A model generated the notes under the pieces. That model saw only the letters and a program-made list of their open reading frames with translations. It was not told the origin of the DNA and ran no database searches. Of a DNA stretch of 64,000 nucleotides, positions 1 to 8,851 are shown one piece after another. Position 1 is the stretch's first letter; every line of letters begins with the position of its first letter. The stretch covers positions 42,323 to 106,322 of the forward strand of contig CAZUWH010000007.1 in the NCBI GenBank assembly GCA_964624075.1, written 5' to 3'. Position numbers and translations under genes: made by a program. The stretch is from CAZUWH01 sp964624075 (GTDB taxonomy: Bacteria; Pseudomonadota; Alphaproteobacteria; Rhodospirillales; Rhodospirillaceae).

Positions 1-293
1 GCCTAGAGACGGCTATCGCGGGTATGCTGCGGCAGAAGGGTTTGTGCATCGTTTTCGTCTCGCGCAGCCCCCGCTGCCGCTTCATGGTGACGTCTTTCAT
101 ATCGAGGCTCCTACTGTGGCCAGAGTTGGCATCCATCCGGAACGGTTCGCGTGTCTCCTCCGGCGCTGCGGGACGCACGGCGCGAACAACGGAAGAGCGT
201 ACGGGGGCAGTGCGCACGGATAAGAGCGAGCAGTATGCCCTGGCGCTGCGCATGTTCCTGCCGTTGCTCAGGCGTGGCATGCGCCGGCAGCGT
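1..293. other. Unassigned left edge downstream of gvpN
   Basis: This stretch follows the gvpN remnant on the minus strand. A minus-strand frame is open from about position 281 to the window edge and is Arg/Ser-rich. It includes a local stretch (MKDVTMKRQRGLRETKTM) that could belong to a small gas-vesicle accessory protein, but I could not place it in any family. Given the decay of the three upstream gvp genes, a further damaged gvp gene is plausible. This is inference only. No RNA gene is seen here. Confidence 0.25.
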
Positions 294-1151
294 TCACTTT
301 GAGCCAGGCACGTCGTAATAGAGCTGCACGAATGCCGGACTCTCGCAGGATGGCTGCACCCCCTCCACGGCGACGACGTGGGTGATCACGATGGAGGCGT
401 GCATCGTTAGCGTGTGGTCACAGGCGCTATGGTCGCGGAATTTCCGCACTAGATCCACGATGTTTGCAACGACCGTCGGTTCAAGCCCGGAACGGGCGGC
501 GGCAATGGCAATCTCGGTGTCCCGGTCGGGATGATCGACATCAAGGGTCACCAGACGGTCGATCAGGGCATCCTGGCTGGCATGGACGCCAGCGTATTCC
601 TGCGGATTGCTTGTGAAGATGGCATGAAATTCCGGGTGAACCCGGATATAGGATTCGTCGCGATTCTGCGCCGGCAGGACCAGAATCTTTTCTTCGGACA
701 CACTCAGGAGAGCGTTGTTGCTCTCGGGACGGGATCGGGTGAACTCGTCATAGACTAGCGTGAAGCCTTACCGGCATGCGGTCGTGAAATGGTGGTCCGC
801 CCAGTGGTGCTGGGCGCTTTCCTCGAACTTGGTCACGTTATGGGTGAAGCGGTCCACGACTTTGCGATAGCGGTAGCCCCCTTGATTCCCGACCAGATCG
901 GCCGTTCCCATTTCCTGATCGCCTGTGATCATGATCACCGGACGGCCGAGTTGGGCGGCCATGTGCAGGGCGAGCGTGGTCTTGCCGATTCCGGCCGGGC
1001 CGCGCAGGTGGAGAGGAAAACCTGCCTTCAGGAAGCCCATGCCCCGCTCCGTCAGCCTTCTGATGGTTGCGTTGTTGACAAAATCGGGGCGTGGACGGGG
1101 CACGGCCCATGAGAGAGTATTTCGGCCCTCTGCGTTCATCTCGTCTGCCAT
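294..1151 (-). pseudogene. gvpN: GvpN gas-vesicle AAA+ ATPase, split by one nonsense codon
   Basis: GvpN is a MoxR-like AAA+ ATPase needed for full gas-vesicle growth. The N-terminal part carries Walker A (GPAGIGKT) and the family stretch GDQEMGTADLVGNQ. After ...HFTTACR comes TAA (768-770), and the same frame then continues with GFTLVYDEFTRSRPESNN, SEEKILVLP and HAIFTSNPQEYAGVH, all typical GvpN. The stop sits where the family normally has Glu, so GAA to TAA would explain it. The start at 1151 was chosen because it has an AAGGAG ribosome-binding site and matches usual N-termini. Total length, about 285 codons, fits the family. It lies 32 bp after the accessory remnant. Most likely inactive unless the stop is suppressed. 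Confidence 0.88.
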
Positions 1152-1183
1152 GGCGGCGTTCTCCTTGTTTGCAGAAGGTGGGG

Positions 1184-1835
1184 TCAGTTGTTGCCGTCTG
1201 CCGGGGCCACTTCTTGCTTCTGCGGGACGTCGACGTCTTTTGGACGTGACGAGAAGACCCGTGCCGCACCCTGCACGGCCTTTGCAACGGCAACCGGCTA
1301 GACAGGCTGCAGAGAGAATGGCAATCGGCTTTGGCGCATTCAGCTCGGCCCATATTTTGGCCGCCTTGAGCCGGTCATCATGGAGTTCTTGAATCACGGT
1401 CTGCGTCCGGGTCTTCTGCGTATGGATCTGCTGCCGTAGAGCGGCACGGGGGCGGGGGGTTATGCCCGTCCAGCCTGCCGTGCGCTCTGGCGGCCGTCCG
1501 GCGGCCACTGTGGTGGAGGTGCGTATCTGCTTCCTTTGTCGTGCGGCGCATGGCGTCCGTTTCTGCCCGACGGGGCCGGTAACGGAGTGTTGCTATCTTG
1601 TTCAGGTTGTGATGGTATTCCTCGACACGGTCATGGGCCGCACCAAGCAGTATCGCCGTGTTGACATGCAGGGCGTGCCTGAACGCGGCGGTGTGGGAGG
1701 AATACGCCGCGGGGCCATCCTCTGACGGGTTTCGCGTGCTTCCCGCAGAAAACGGGTGGTGCCCATGCCGATTCCGGACAATGCCGCGCGGCGGGTGGCA
1801 CGGTCAACGGCAAGCTGGTGGGCAAGCGTGTTCAT
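1184..1835 (-). pseudogene. Frameshifted helical gas-vesicle accessory gene remnant
   Basis: Between gvpA and gvpN, convincing helical protein segments appear one after another but in different frames. They are MNTLAHQLAVDRATRRAALS from 1835, then AAFRHALHVNTAILLGAAHD near 1700, then LRQQIHTQKTRTQTVIQELH near 1430, and finally KAVQGAARVFSSRPKDVDV ending at a TGA at 1184-1186. At least three frameshifts are needed to join them. The predicted protein is rich in helix-forming and charged residues, as in several small Gvp accessory proteins, but I cannot assign a specific Gvp letter. The position and tight spacing to gvpN support membership of the same operon. Confidence 0.5.
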
Positions 1836-1976
1836 GGCGTGACTGAGCGATGGTGATATGGTGGCCTTCTGGTGTGGATCAGGGGTTCAAGGGTCGGCGT
1901 GCCCGGATTATCCCCCCACGCTTGCCCTGCCTGCCGTCGGAGCGGAGAAAGGGAAGCGGGGGAGGGGGGAACACCC

Positions 1977-2162
1977 TTATGCGGCCTGGGCGCCGGTAGT
2001 TAGTCCCACAGCCTCGGCGTATTTAAGATAGGTGTCCACGCCGGCAACCACGATCCGAGCCTCGATGGCAATCAGCTCGATGCCAACCAGGGATACACGC
2101 ACCCAAGAATCAACAACCACACCCTTGTCCAGGATGCGATCGACGACTTCGGCCAGTGTCGA
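1977..2162 (-). pseudogene. gvpA: GvpA gas-vesicle shell protein, 5' end broken
   Basis: GvpA is the small hydrophobic protein that forms the ribs of the gas-vesicle wall. The frame reads STLAEVVDRILDKGVVVDSW, then VRVSLVGIEL, IAIEARIVVAGVDTYLKYAE and AVGLTTGAQAA, an almost perfect GvpA core and C-terminus (61 codons). Directly upstream in this frame are TGA-GGA-TGA, and no start codon follows. An ATG with a purine-rich leader lies just upstream in another frame, so a small indel or substitution at the N-terminus has probably disabled the gene. It is the first gene of the decayed minus-strand gvp operon. Confidence 0.85.
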
Positions 2163-2423
2163 TCATCCTCATGATGAAGCCTTGACAAAAATCTCCAAAC
2201 CTTTATGGGGCATGGAGTGTAGTAAGACTACCATTTTTAAGAGTATTATTTAATACATAGAATCTATTTGGTCGCATTTACCAATCACTATTGTACGTTA
2301 TACTTCTAAACTTGTAGACATAAACAATCTACGAGGGTACAATCTTGGAAAGACTATCAATCATCAGGATTGTCCCTATCATGATCTGGAGAGGAGACTG
2401 CATGGTTCTCTCAGGGATTTCCT
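2163..2423. other. AT-rich spacer between gvpA and the sensor-kinase remnant
   Basis: This spacer is far more AT-rich than the rest of the window (about 2225-2350). It contains two short inverted repeats: GTAGT-AAG-ACTAC near 2219 and GTAGA/TCTAC around 2315-2333. It should include the former gvpA promoter on the minus strand. No gene or RNA was recognised. The composition could reflect old regulatory DNA or a transfer boundary. Confidence 0.4.
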
Positions 2424-2653
2424 GTCGCCGTCGATGACACCGGCATCGGGCTGCCGACGGAACTGGGCCAGCAGATTTTTGAGCCGTTCGTGACAACCAA
2501 GGGAAACGGTTCAGGGCTTGGTCTGTCGATCACCCGCACCTTGATCAGCCGTCTTGGCGGCAATATCGAGGCCCATCCCCGCCAGGCGCAGGGCGCCCAT
2601 TTCCTCATCCGCCTCTGCCCCGTATGTCCGTCAAGGATGCCAGCGATGCTTGA
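2424..2653 (+). pseudogene. C-terminal fragment of a FixL-type histidine kinase
   Basis: Only the ATP-binding end of a sensor histidine kinase remains. The segment DDTGIGLPTELGQQIFEPFV is the N/G1/F region, and GNGSGLGLSI is the G2 box, followed by TRTLISRLGGNIEAHP and HFLIRL. A frameshift then leads to MSVKDASDA and a TGA at 2651-2653. The PAS and dimerisation domains expected upstream are absent, so this is a truncated remnant. It overlaps the start of the downstream regulator gene, the usual arrangement of a FixL/FixJ-like pair. Confidence 0.75.
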
Positions 2654-3317
2654 GGCAACCCGTGTCTATAATATCGTCGATGATGATCCGGGTCTCAGCG
2701 CTTCCCCTGGCCGCCCTGTTCCGGTCCGTCGGGCTTAAAACGGCGTTGTTCCAGGAGCTGGAGACTTTCATGGCCCGGACCGAAATCAGCCGTCCGGGAT
2801 ACGTCGTTCTGGATGCGCGCATGTCAGGGATCGGCGACCTTGACGTGCTAGAGCAAATCCGGCACCGGCGTTGGAGCATTCCCATCCTGATGATCAGCGG
2901 CCATGCCGATGTTGCCATGGCCGTCCGTGCCCTGCATGCTGGTGCGGCCGATTTTCTGGAAAAGCCAGTTAGCGATACCCTGCTTCTGCAACTCGTGCAA
3001 AAAATATCAACCGGGATATGGCAACAGTGCGATGCGAACGCCGTTGCCTTGTCGTCAGGCAGAAACTCCCCTCCTGACAGAACGGAAACGTGTCGTCCTG
3101 AAATGCATCATGGCGGGATCGTCCAACAAGACCACGACACGGGAAATTGGGCTTGAGCGTCGAGGCTGTGGAGAGACACCGCGCCAATCTATATGCGAAA
3201 AACGAAATGCGCCTCGGCCGTCGAGCTGGTGCTGACGGCCGGAACATGCCCGCAAACGTCCCACCGCCCGTTGACCTCCCCCCGGACGGAGGATGCGGGT
3301 GTACCTTCGCCGCATGA
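2646..3317 (+). pseudogene. FixJ/LuxR-type response regulator, multiply frameshifted
   Basis: This was a receiver plus LuxR-HTH regulator. The receiver begins MLEATRVYNIVDDD, then shifts frame to continue LPLAALFRSVGLKTALFQE, with the phospho-acceptor region VVLDARMSG and the KP motif DFLEKPVSD. Near 3005-3060 the frame shifts again into LLTERKRVVLKCIMAGSSNK (HTH start). Near 3155 it shifts a third time into SVEAVERHRANLYAKNEM, and it stops at 3317. Three separate frameshifts mean it cannot make a functional protein. The partner is the adjacent kinase fragment. The process it regulated is unknown. Confidence 0.8.
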
Positions 3318-3489
3318 TTCATCTCCGGGCAATTCCCTCCCTTGACGTTTCCCCTCCTGCCAGGTTGACGCTGTTTCCAAATACAGCACGCCCCCCTGCC
3401 CGCAGCAAAGGACGGAACGCCACCTCCTCGCCTTGCACTTTCCTATCGAGGGGATAGAGCTTTGCAGGTTTATGCCCCCGCCGTCCGGC
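3318..3489. other. Spacer between regulator remnant and fumarase
   Basis: Short spacer between the plus-strand response-regulator remnant and the minus-strand fumarase gene. I see no recognisable gene, clear terminator or repeat core in it. Confidence 0.5.
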
Positions 3490-5112
3490 TCAATGTCTAC
3501 TGCCAAGGGTAGCAAAGAAGTCGTTGCCCTTGTCATCGACGATGATGAAAGCTGGGAAGTCTTCCACCTCAATGCGCCAGATGGCTTCCATGCCCAGTTC
3601 AGGGTATTCCAGTACCTCGACCTTGCGGATTGACTGCTGCGCTAGCTGGGCCGCAGCGCCACCGATCGAGCCCAGATAGAATCCCCCGTGTTTCTGGCAG
3701 GCCGCCGTCACCACCGGCGATCGATTACCCTTGGCAATCATGACCATCGAGCCGCCCCGGGATTGGAAGAGATCCACATACGAATCCATCCGCCCGGCTG
3801 TGGTAGGGCCAAACGAGCCGGAGGCCATGCCGGAAGGTGTCTTGGCGGGACCGGCGTAGTAGACAGCCATCTGCCGGAAATAGTCGGGCAACCCTTGCCC
3901 CTTGTCCAACCGCTCCTTCAGCCTGGCGTGGGCGATGTCGCGGGCAACGACCATCGGCCCGGTCAAGGAAACACGGGTTTTGATGGGATACTGGGACAAG
4001 GTACGGCGGATTTCATCCATCGGCCGGGCCAGGTCGATCTGGACCACCGGGTCGGAGAGCCTGTCCTCCCGGACATCGGGCAGAAAACGAGCTGGGTCGG
4101 TCTCAAGCTGCTCCAGCTCGATCCCCTCCGCCCCGATCCGCGCCAGTATCTGCCGGTCTGCTGAACAGGACACCCCGATGCCTATGGGGAGCGAGGCGCC
4201 GTGGCGGGGCAGGCGGATCACCCGCACATCGTGACAGAAATACTTGCCTCCAAACTGCGCCCCCAGCCCCAGCCGGCGGGTCATGTCCAGAATCTGCGCC
4301 TCGAGTTCCGGGTCACGAAGGGCGTGACCGTATTTCGAACCGTGAACGGGCAGGCCGTCCAGATAGCGGGCGGAAGCCAGCTTGACCGTCTTCAGGCACA
4401 ATTCAGCCGATGTGCCGCCGATGACGACCGCCAAATGATACGGCGGACAAGCTGCCGTTCCCAGGGCCCGGATCTGCTCCTCCAGAAATCGCAGAAGGCT
4501 GCCCAGATTCAAGACGGCCTTGGTCTGCTGGTAAAGATAGGTCTTGTTGGCCGACCCCCCCCCCTTGGCCATGAACAGGAATTTGTAGTGATCGCCGGAG
4601 CTCGCATACAACTCGATCTGGGCAGGCAGGTTGTTGCCGGTGTTAACCTCGTCATACATGGACAAGGGGGCCATTTGCGAATAACGCAGATTGAGAGTCG
4701 CATAGGTATCCGCCACGCCGGCTGTCAGCGGCACGGCATCGTTGCCATCGGTGAAGACACGATGGCCTTTCTTGCCCATGATGATGGCCGTGCCGGTGTC
4801 CTGGCAAAGCGGCAGCGCGCCACCGGCGGCCACGTTGGCGTTCTTCAACATCTCGATGGCGACGAAGCGGTCGTTGGCGGAGGCTTCCGTATCATCCACG
4901 ATGGCCCGGAGCTGGGCCAGGTGACTGGGGCGCAACAGGTGCGAGACGTTTCGCATCGCTTCACGGGCCAGCAGGCGCAAGCCTTCCGGTGCCACGGTAA
5001 CGATGTCATGGCCGTTGAAACGGCTCGTTGCAACGTGGTCCGTGGTCAGTCTCGTATAGGTGGCTGTGTCTTCGCCCAGCGGAAACATCTCGGCAAACGC
5101 GGCATCAATCAT
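3490..5112 (-). CDS. fumA: Fumarate hydratase, class I (4Fe-4S)
   Basis: Catalyses reversible hydration of fumarate to malate in the TCA cycle; cytosolic. From the start chosen at 5112 the protein is 540 residues, the normal class I length. The three cluster cysteines are all visible: C103 (LPLCQDTGTA), C222 (TAACPPYHLA) and C316 (GVSCSADR). The C-terminal half carries the usual SGSFGPTTAGRMDSYVD and KGNRSPVV stretches. The open frame extends further upstream to 5478, but that extension is low-complexity, and a purine-rich ribosome-binding site (AAGGGGGGAA) lies just before 5112. It is followed by an unrelated pseudogene and preceded by sspB on the same strand, 136 bp away. The class is certain; the exact symbol (fumA or fumB) is conventional. 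Confidence 0.95.
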   Translation of the reverse strand: MIDAAFAEMFPLGEDTATYTRLTTDHVATSRFNGHDIVTVAPEGLRLLAREAMRNVSHLLRPSHLAQLRAIVDDTEASANDRFVAIEMLKNANVAAGGALPLCQDTGTAIIMGKKGHRVFTDGNDAVPLTAGVADTYATLNLRYSQMAPLSMYDEVNTGNNLPAQIELYASSGDHYKFLFMAKGGGSANKTYLYQQTKAVLNLGSLLRFLEEQIRALGTAACPPYHLAVVIGGTSAELCLKTVKLASARYLDGLPVHGSKYGHALRDPELEAQILDMTRRLGLGAQFGGKYFCHDVRVIRLPRHGASLPIGIGVSCSADRQILARIGAEGIELEQLETDPARFLPDVREDRLSDPVVQIDLARPMDEIRRTLSQYPIKTRVSLTGPMVVARDIAHARLKERLDKGQGLPDYFRQMAVYYAGPAKTPSGMASGSFGPTTAGRMDSYVDLFQSRGGSMVMIAKGNRSPVVTAACQKHGGFYLGSIGGAAAQLAQQSIRKVEVLEYPELGMEAIWRIEVEDFPAFIIVDDKGNDFFATLGSRH

Positions 5113-5248
5113 GGATGAATTCCCCCCCTTGCTGTTGCAGGTCACTTCGGAACAGTACCGCGTGCCCAGTGGAGGAGGGGACCGCCATCCCTTCTCTAGT
5201 TTGACGTCTGCCGCCTCCCCTGCCGCCGTGGCACCGGTTGCTGTCGAG

Positions 5249-5755
5249 CTATTTCTTGCGGAAGGCGTCAAGAGCAATGACATTTCCCCCCTTGTCCCCC
5301 TCCTCCTTGCCGATCCTGCGATTGGAACCACTGCCGGACAGGACTTCCCCGGATCTGTCGGGAGGAGCCGCCGGCAAGGGGTGCTCGACACTGCTATCAA
5401 CATTGAATTGCAGACCGAACTTGGCGGCAGGATCGGTAAAAGCCGTGATCGCCGCAAACGGAATTTGCAGCCGTTCATTGATCTTGTTGAACGACAAGGT
5501 CACGGCAAAACGCATCTCCTCGACTTCAAGACCCCAGAACTGGTTTTGTAGAACGATGGTCATTTCGTCGGGATGACGTTCCAGCAGGTGATGCGCGATG
5601 ACCACGCCGGGATGGCGCGTGCGGAATGTAATATAGAAATGGTGGGTCCCTGGCAGTCCCTGCTGTTCGGTAATGGTCAGGGCTTCATGCACGACGCGCC
5701 GCAGCGCATCCTCGACCATTCTTTCATAGTGCATCTTGTATATTCTATTCGCCAC
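5249..5755 (-). CDS. sspB: SspB-like ClpXP adaptor protein
   Basis: SspB tethers ssrA-tagged and some other substrates to the ClpXP protease. The 168-residue protein has the alphaproteobacterial SspB layout. A folded domain of about 120 residues (YERMVEDALRRVVHEALTIT, GTHHFYITFRTRHPGVVI, EEMRFAVTLSFNKINERL) is followed by a variable, charged linker. It ends in a short C-terminal motif of the ClpX-docking type (NVIALDAFRKK). The neighbour on the same strand upstream is the tmRNA gene itself, so tag-encoding RNA and tag-reading adaptor sit side by side. Start at 5755 is an ATG; MKM-type alternatives nearby would change little. Confidence 0.88.
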   Translation of the reverse strand: MANRIYKMHYERMVEDALRRVVHEALTITEQQGLPGTHHFYITFRTRHPGVVIAHHLLERHPDEMTIVLQNQFWGLEVEEMRFAVTLSFNKINERLQIPFAAITAFTDPAAKFGLQFNVDSSVEHPLPAAPPDRSGEVLSGSGSNRRIGKEEGDKGGNVIALDAFRKK

Positions 5756-5880
5756 GGGTGACGTTCCATTGGTTGCAAGTTACAAGTTGTAATGTGCAGT
5801 CCACACCCTGGCGCCTGTAGCGCCTTTTCAGCATTTTTTGTGTCTGTTTTCGTTTGCTGCCACCGTCACACCCTTTTGTT

Positions 5881-6161
5881 GGTCGGCGCAGTGAGGGGCT
5901 TCTGTTGCCCGGTGCCCCCCCGACCGCGCTTACCTATTCATCAGGCAGCGAGCGCCATCTCGTTATCGTTGGCACTTATGAATCGGCCCGATAACGGCGG
6001 AACCATGCCGGGTACACTCCACACCTTTACCACGCGCGTCAATCCTGTTTCGCCCCCATTGCCTCTCGAGGAGAAAGTGGTGGAGGCGCCGGGTACTGCC
6101 CCCGGGTCCGCTACGCTTATTCCGCATGGGATTTAGCGCCATAGTCGGCACAACGCCGACA
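5881..6161 (-). ncRNA. ssrA: Permuted two-piece tmRNA (SsrA)
   Basis: tmRNA rescues stalled ribosomes and tags the nascent peptide. In the minus-strand transcript the acceptor piece comes first. It has a 5' hairpin (GTCGGC/GCCGAC), then a T arm CCGGG-GGCAGTA-CCCGG, then CGCCTCC and an encoded ACCA ending at 6078. A 20-nt spacer follows (6058-6077). The coding piece starts at 6057 with GGGGGCG, which pairs with CGCCTCC and gives the G-U third pair used by alanyl-tRNA synthetase. The tag frame (5973-5941) reads ANDNEMALAA then TGA. The 3' end near 5881 is an estimate based on the last GGTCGG/CCGACC pairing. The order acceptor-spacer-coding is the alphaproteobacterial permuted form. Confidence 0.93.
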
Positions 6162-6167
6162 GTCTTG

Positions 6168-6196
6168 ACTATAAGCCTTGCAGGCGCGTCTGAGAA
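6168..6196 (-). promoter_or_regulatory. Probable promoter of the tmRNA gene
   Basis: On the minus strand a -10-like TATAGT (6173-6168) lies 17 nt after a weaker -35-like TTCTCA (6196-6191). A start about 7 nt downstream, near 6161, would put the first hairpin of the acceptor RNA right at the 5' end of the transcript. Inferred from sequence only. Confidence 0.5.
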
Positions 6197-6442
6197 GCGG
6201 AACTGTAACAAAATGTCAATCGGCAGACTGAAAAGGCGTTTCTTTGGAACAGACAGGGATCATAGGGTGGCCGTTGATCCAGGACTGGAAAGCTGCCAAA
6301 GTGCCACGGCCGGCGCCTGCAGACCTGACGCCATACGACTCGAGAGGGCTTCTCCCAGGGGCAGGTACCGTCAGAGGCAAGAGGGTGGAGGGGCGGAAGT
6401 GAGAAGAGAACAATCGCATACAGCGCCACGGACAGACGGGAC

Positions 6443-8740
6443 ATGACCTGGGAGACTCCCTTTCTAATCAGTACGGATGCGGTCGCCAGCCCCATGGCAG
6501 GGGGCTCCAGGCCGCTTCTACGAAGCAGGGGGTGTTTCGTTCTGGCGCTTGCTCTCGCCTGGCTGGTAGTCATCGGGGAAGGGTTCGCCAGGACAGGAGA
6601 AGAAAGCTGGTCACGCCGCCTGTCGACAGCGGTGGGGGCGGGTCTGTCGCCTTCCGACCCGGGCAGGGAAACGGTTGGACTGGACGTTCCGGTGGCGGCC
6701 TCGCCCTGGACGCATACCCTGGGGGGCGATGTGCGGCTGGTCTCGGCGGTCGCTGGCGTGGGGGAAGGGACAACGGTTCGTCTGGGTCTGCACTTTGCCT
6801 TGTCGCCGCACTGGAAAATCTACTGGCGTTCGCCGGGGGATGCCGGCTACCCTCCCACCATCGACTGGACCGGCTCGCAAAATCTGACCGAAGCGGCCAT
6901 TACCTGGCCGGCGCCGCGCCGTTTCAGCCTCCGGGGCATCGAGACAGCCGGTTACGAGGGAGAGGTGGTCTTGCCCATCACCGTTACCCTGGAACGATCC
7001 GGTGCGTCTCTTTGGATACGGGCGGGGGTGGATTTTCTGGTATGCGCCGAGATCTGCGTGCCGCAGCAGGCCAACCTGACCCTCCTAATTCCGGATGAAC
7101 CAGCGGAACCGTCGCCCTTCATGCATCTGATCGAGCGTCACGCCGCCCGCGTGCCAGGAGATGGCCGCACGGCCGGGCTGCGTCTGCTCACGGCGGCTAC
7201 AGGACCAGATGAAGACGGGCAGGGTGGAATCATCGCCGTTGCGGTAGAGGCCGATCCCCTTCTCACTAGACCGGACCTGTTCGTGGAGGGACTAGGCGAT
7301 TTGAACGCCGGGGCGCCGCAGGTGCGGCAGAACGGGAATGGCCAACAGGTCATGCTGCGGGTACCGACTCGGACTCCGGTTCCAGCCGGAACGCCGGTGA
7401 CGCTGACTCTCGTCGATGGAGCCCGTGCCATGCAGGCGACCGTGTCGCTAGCTGCCGGGGACGGCATGCCGGACACGGCAACGACAGGTGCCATGACGAC
7501 ATTCGTGGTCATGCTCGGATTCGCCTTTCTGGGGGGCGTCATCTTGAACCTGATGCCGTGCGTGCTGCCGGTGTTGTCGCTCAAGGTAATGACCATGATC
7601 AATCATGGCGGCACGCCCGAGCGGGGAACGGTACGGCGCAGTTTCGTCGCTTCATCGGCAGGCGTACTGTTCTCGTTCCTATTGCTGGCAGGCGCAGCCA
7701 TCACGGTCAAGGCGGCAGGCGCAGCGGTTGGCTGGGGGATTCAATTCCAGCAGCCTTTGTTTCTGGTCGTCATGATCATCGTACTGACCCTGTTTGCCGC
7801 TAATCTGTGGGGCCTGTTCGAGGTTCCCCTGCCGCCGTGGTTGGCTGACCTGGGCCGTGGAAAGCAGGAACGTGGACAGATTGGTGCCTTCTTGAGCGGT
7901 GCCTTTGCGACTCTCCTGGCGACACCATGCTCGGCACCGTTCCTGGGGACGGCGGTGGGATTTGCCCTGGCCCGCGGACCACTAGAGATTCTTTTGATCT
8001 TTACCACCCTCGGACTTGGCATGGCCTGTCCCTACCTGCTGATCGCCGCTTTTCCCGGCCTTGCCACGCGCCTGCCGCGGCCCGGTCGCTGGATGATGCG
8101 GCTCAAGGGACTCATGGGCCTTGCCCTTGCCACCACGACGATATGGCTGCTGACGGTACTGACGGCCCAGGTGGGCGAACGAACGGCTATTCTGACCGGC
8201 CTCGCCATGGCCACAGGGGTCGGCATGCTGGCACTGCGGCAGCGGCTGTCCTTGCGGCTGCGGCCGATTGCCACTCTTGCCGCCTTGGGGCTGATGGGCG
8301 CTGCCATCGTGGTTCCCCCTTCGCCAGACGGCCAGGAAATGGTGCGTCCGCAAGGTCCATGGCTGCCCTTTGATGAAGACGTTCTGGCCCGCCATGTGGC
8401 CAAAGGACAGGTGGTCTTCGTCGATGTCACCGCCGACTGGTGCGTGACCTGTCAGGTCAACAAGGCGGTGGTGCTGTCACGGGGAGAAGTGGCGGAGCGG
8501 CTGGGCCGGATGATCACCATGCAGGCCGACTGGACCCGGCCTGATGCGCGCATTGCCGCCTATCTAGCCCGATTTGGCCGCTATGGCATTCCCTTCAATG
8601 TCGTCCACGGACCGGGCATACCCCGGGGTCTGGTCTTGCCGGAATTGTTGACGGCAGAGACGGTGCTGAAAGCCTTGGACATGGCGGGGAGAACGGCGGC
8701 ACGTCGTGCAGAGGCTGGGCAGAGCATGTCAGGGGATTGA
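6443..8740 (+). CDS. ScsB/DsbD-like thiol:disulfide transmembrane reductase
   Basis: Moves reducing power from cytoplasmic thioredoxin across the inner membrane to periplasmic thiol proteins. The 765-residue protein has an N-terminal signal/anchor (residues about 30-52) and then a periplasmic domain with a CxxxC pair (C202/C206, LVCAEICVP). A multi-pass membrane core follows, with the two conserved cysteines C373 (LMPCVLP) and C496 (ATPCSAP). It ends in a C-terminal thioredoxin-like domain with CVTC (C667/C670, ADWCVTC). The N-terminal domain type points to the ScsB branch rather than classical DsbD. No scs partner genes lie next to it. An internal ATG about 17 codons in is an alternative start. 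Confidence 0.88.
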   Translation: MTWETPFLISTDAVASPMAGGSRPLLRSRGCFVLALALAWLVVIGEGFARTGEESWSRRLSTAVGAGLSPSDPGRETVGLDVPVAASPWTHTLGGDVRLVSAVAGVGEGTTVRLGLHFALSPHWKIYWRSPGDAGYPPTIDWTGSQNLTEAAITWPAPRRFSLRGIETAGYEGEVVLPITVTLERSGASLWIRAGVDFLVCAEICVPQQANLTLLIPDEPAEPSPFMHLIERHAARVPGDGRTAGLRLLTAATGPDEDGQGGIIAVAVEADPLLTRPDLFVEGLGDLNAGAPQVRQNGNGQQVMLRVPTRTPVPAGTPVTLTLVDGARAMQATVSLAAGDGMPDTATTGAMTTFVVMLGFAFLGGVILNLMPCVLPVLSLKVMTMINHGGTPERGTVRRSFVASSAGVLFSFLLLAGAAITVKAAGAAVGWGIQFQQPLFLVVMIIVLTLFAANLWGLFEVPLPPWLADLGRGKQERGQIGAFLSGAFATLLATPCSAPFLGTAVGFALARGPLEILLIFTTLGLGMACPYLLIAAFPGLATRLPRPGRWMMRLKGLMGLALATTTIWLLTVLTAQVGERTAILTGLAMATGVGMLALRQRLSLRLRPIATLAALGLMGAAIVVPPSPDGQEMVRPQGPWLPFDEDVLARHVAKGQVVFVDVTADWCVTCQVNKAVVLSRGEVAERLGRMITMQADWTRPDARIAAYLARFGRYGIPFNVVHGPGIPRGLVLPELLTAETVLKALDMAGRTAARRAEAGQSMSGD

Positions 8741-8851
8741 AACCGGCCCCGTCCAGGCTTGATTCTGGCGTCTGGTATGCCATTCTTGCCGCAGCCTGGA
8801 GCTGCCGGCGCGTGAAGGGCTGTGTTTGTTTCCGGTGCACAAGGGGGTGTT

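Noticed and set aside
2032..2253. 73-codon plus-strand ORF rich in Thr/Ser
   Set aside because: It is the antisense of the gvpA remnant.
4201..5118. Long plus-strand ORF (305 codons) opposite fumarase
   Set aside because: It is the antisense shadow of a strongly conserved fumarase with all three cluster cysteines, and its own product resembles nothing.
3490..5478. 122-residue N-terminal extension of fumarase from an upstream ATG
   Set aside because: The extension is not conserved in sequence type, and a good ribosome-binding site precedes the internal ATG at 5112.
5792..6136. 114-codon plus-strand ORF over the tmRNA gene
   Set aside because: The minus strand holds a fully pairing permuted tmRNA; the ORF is a chance frame.
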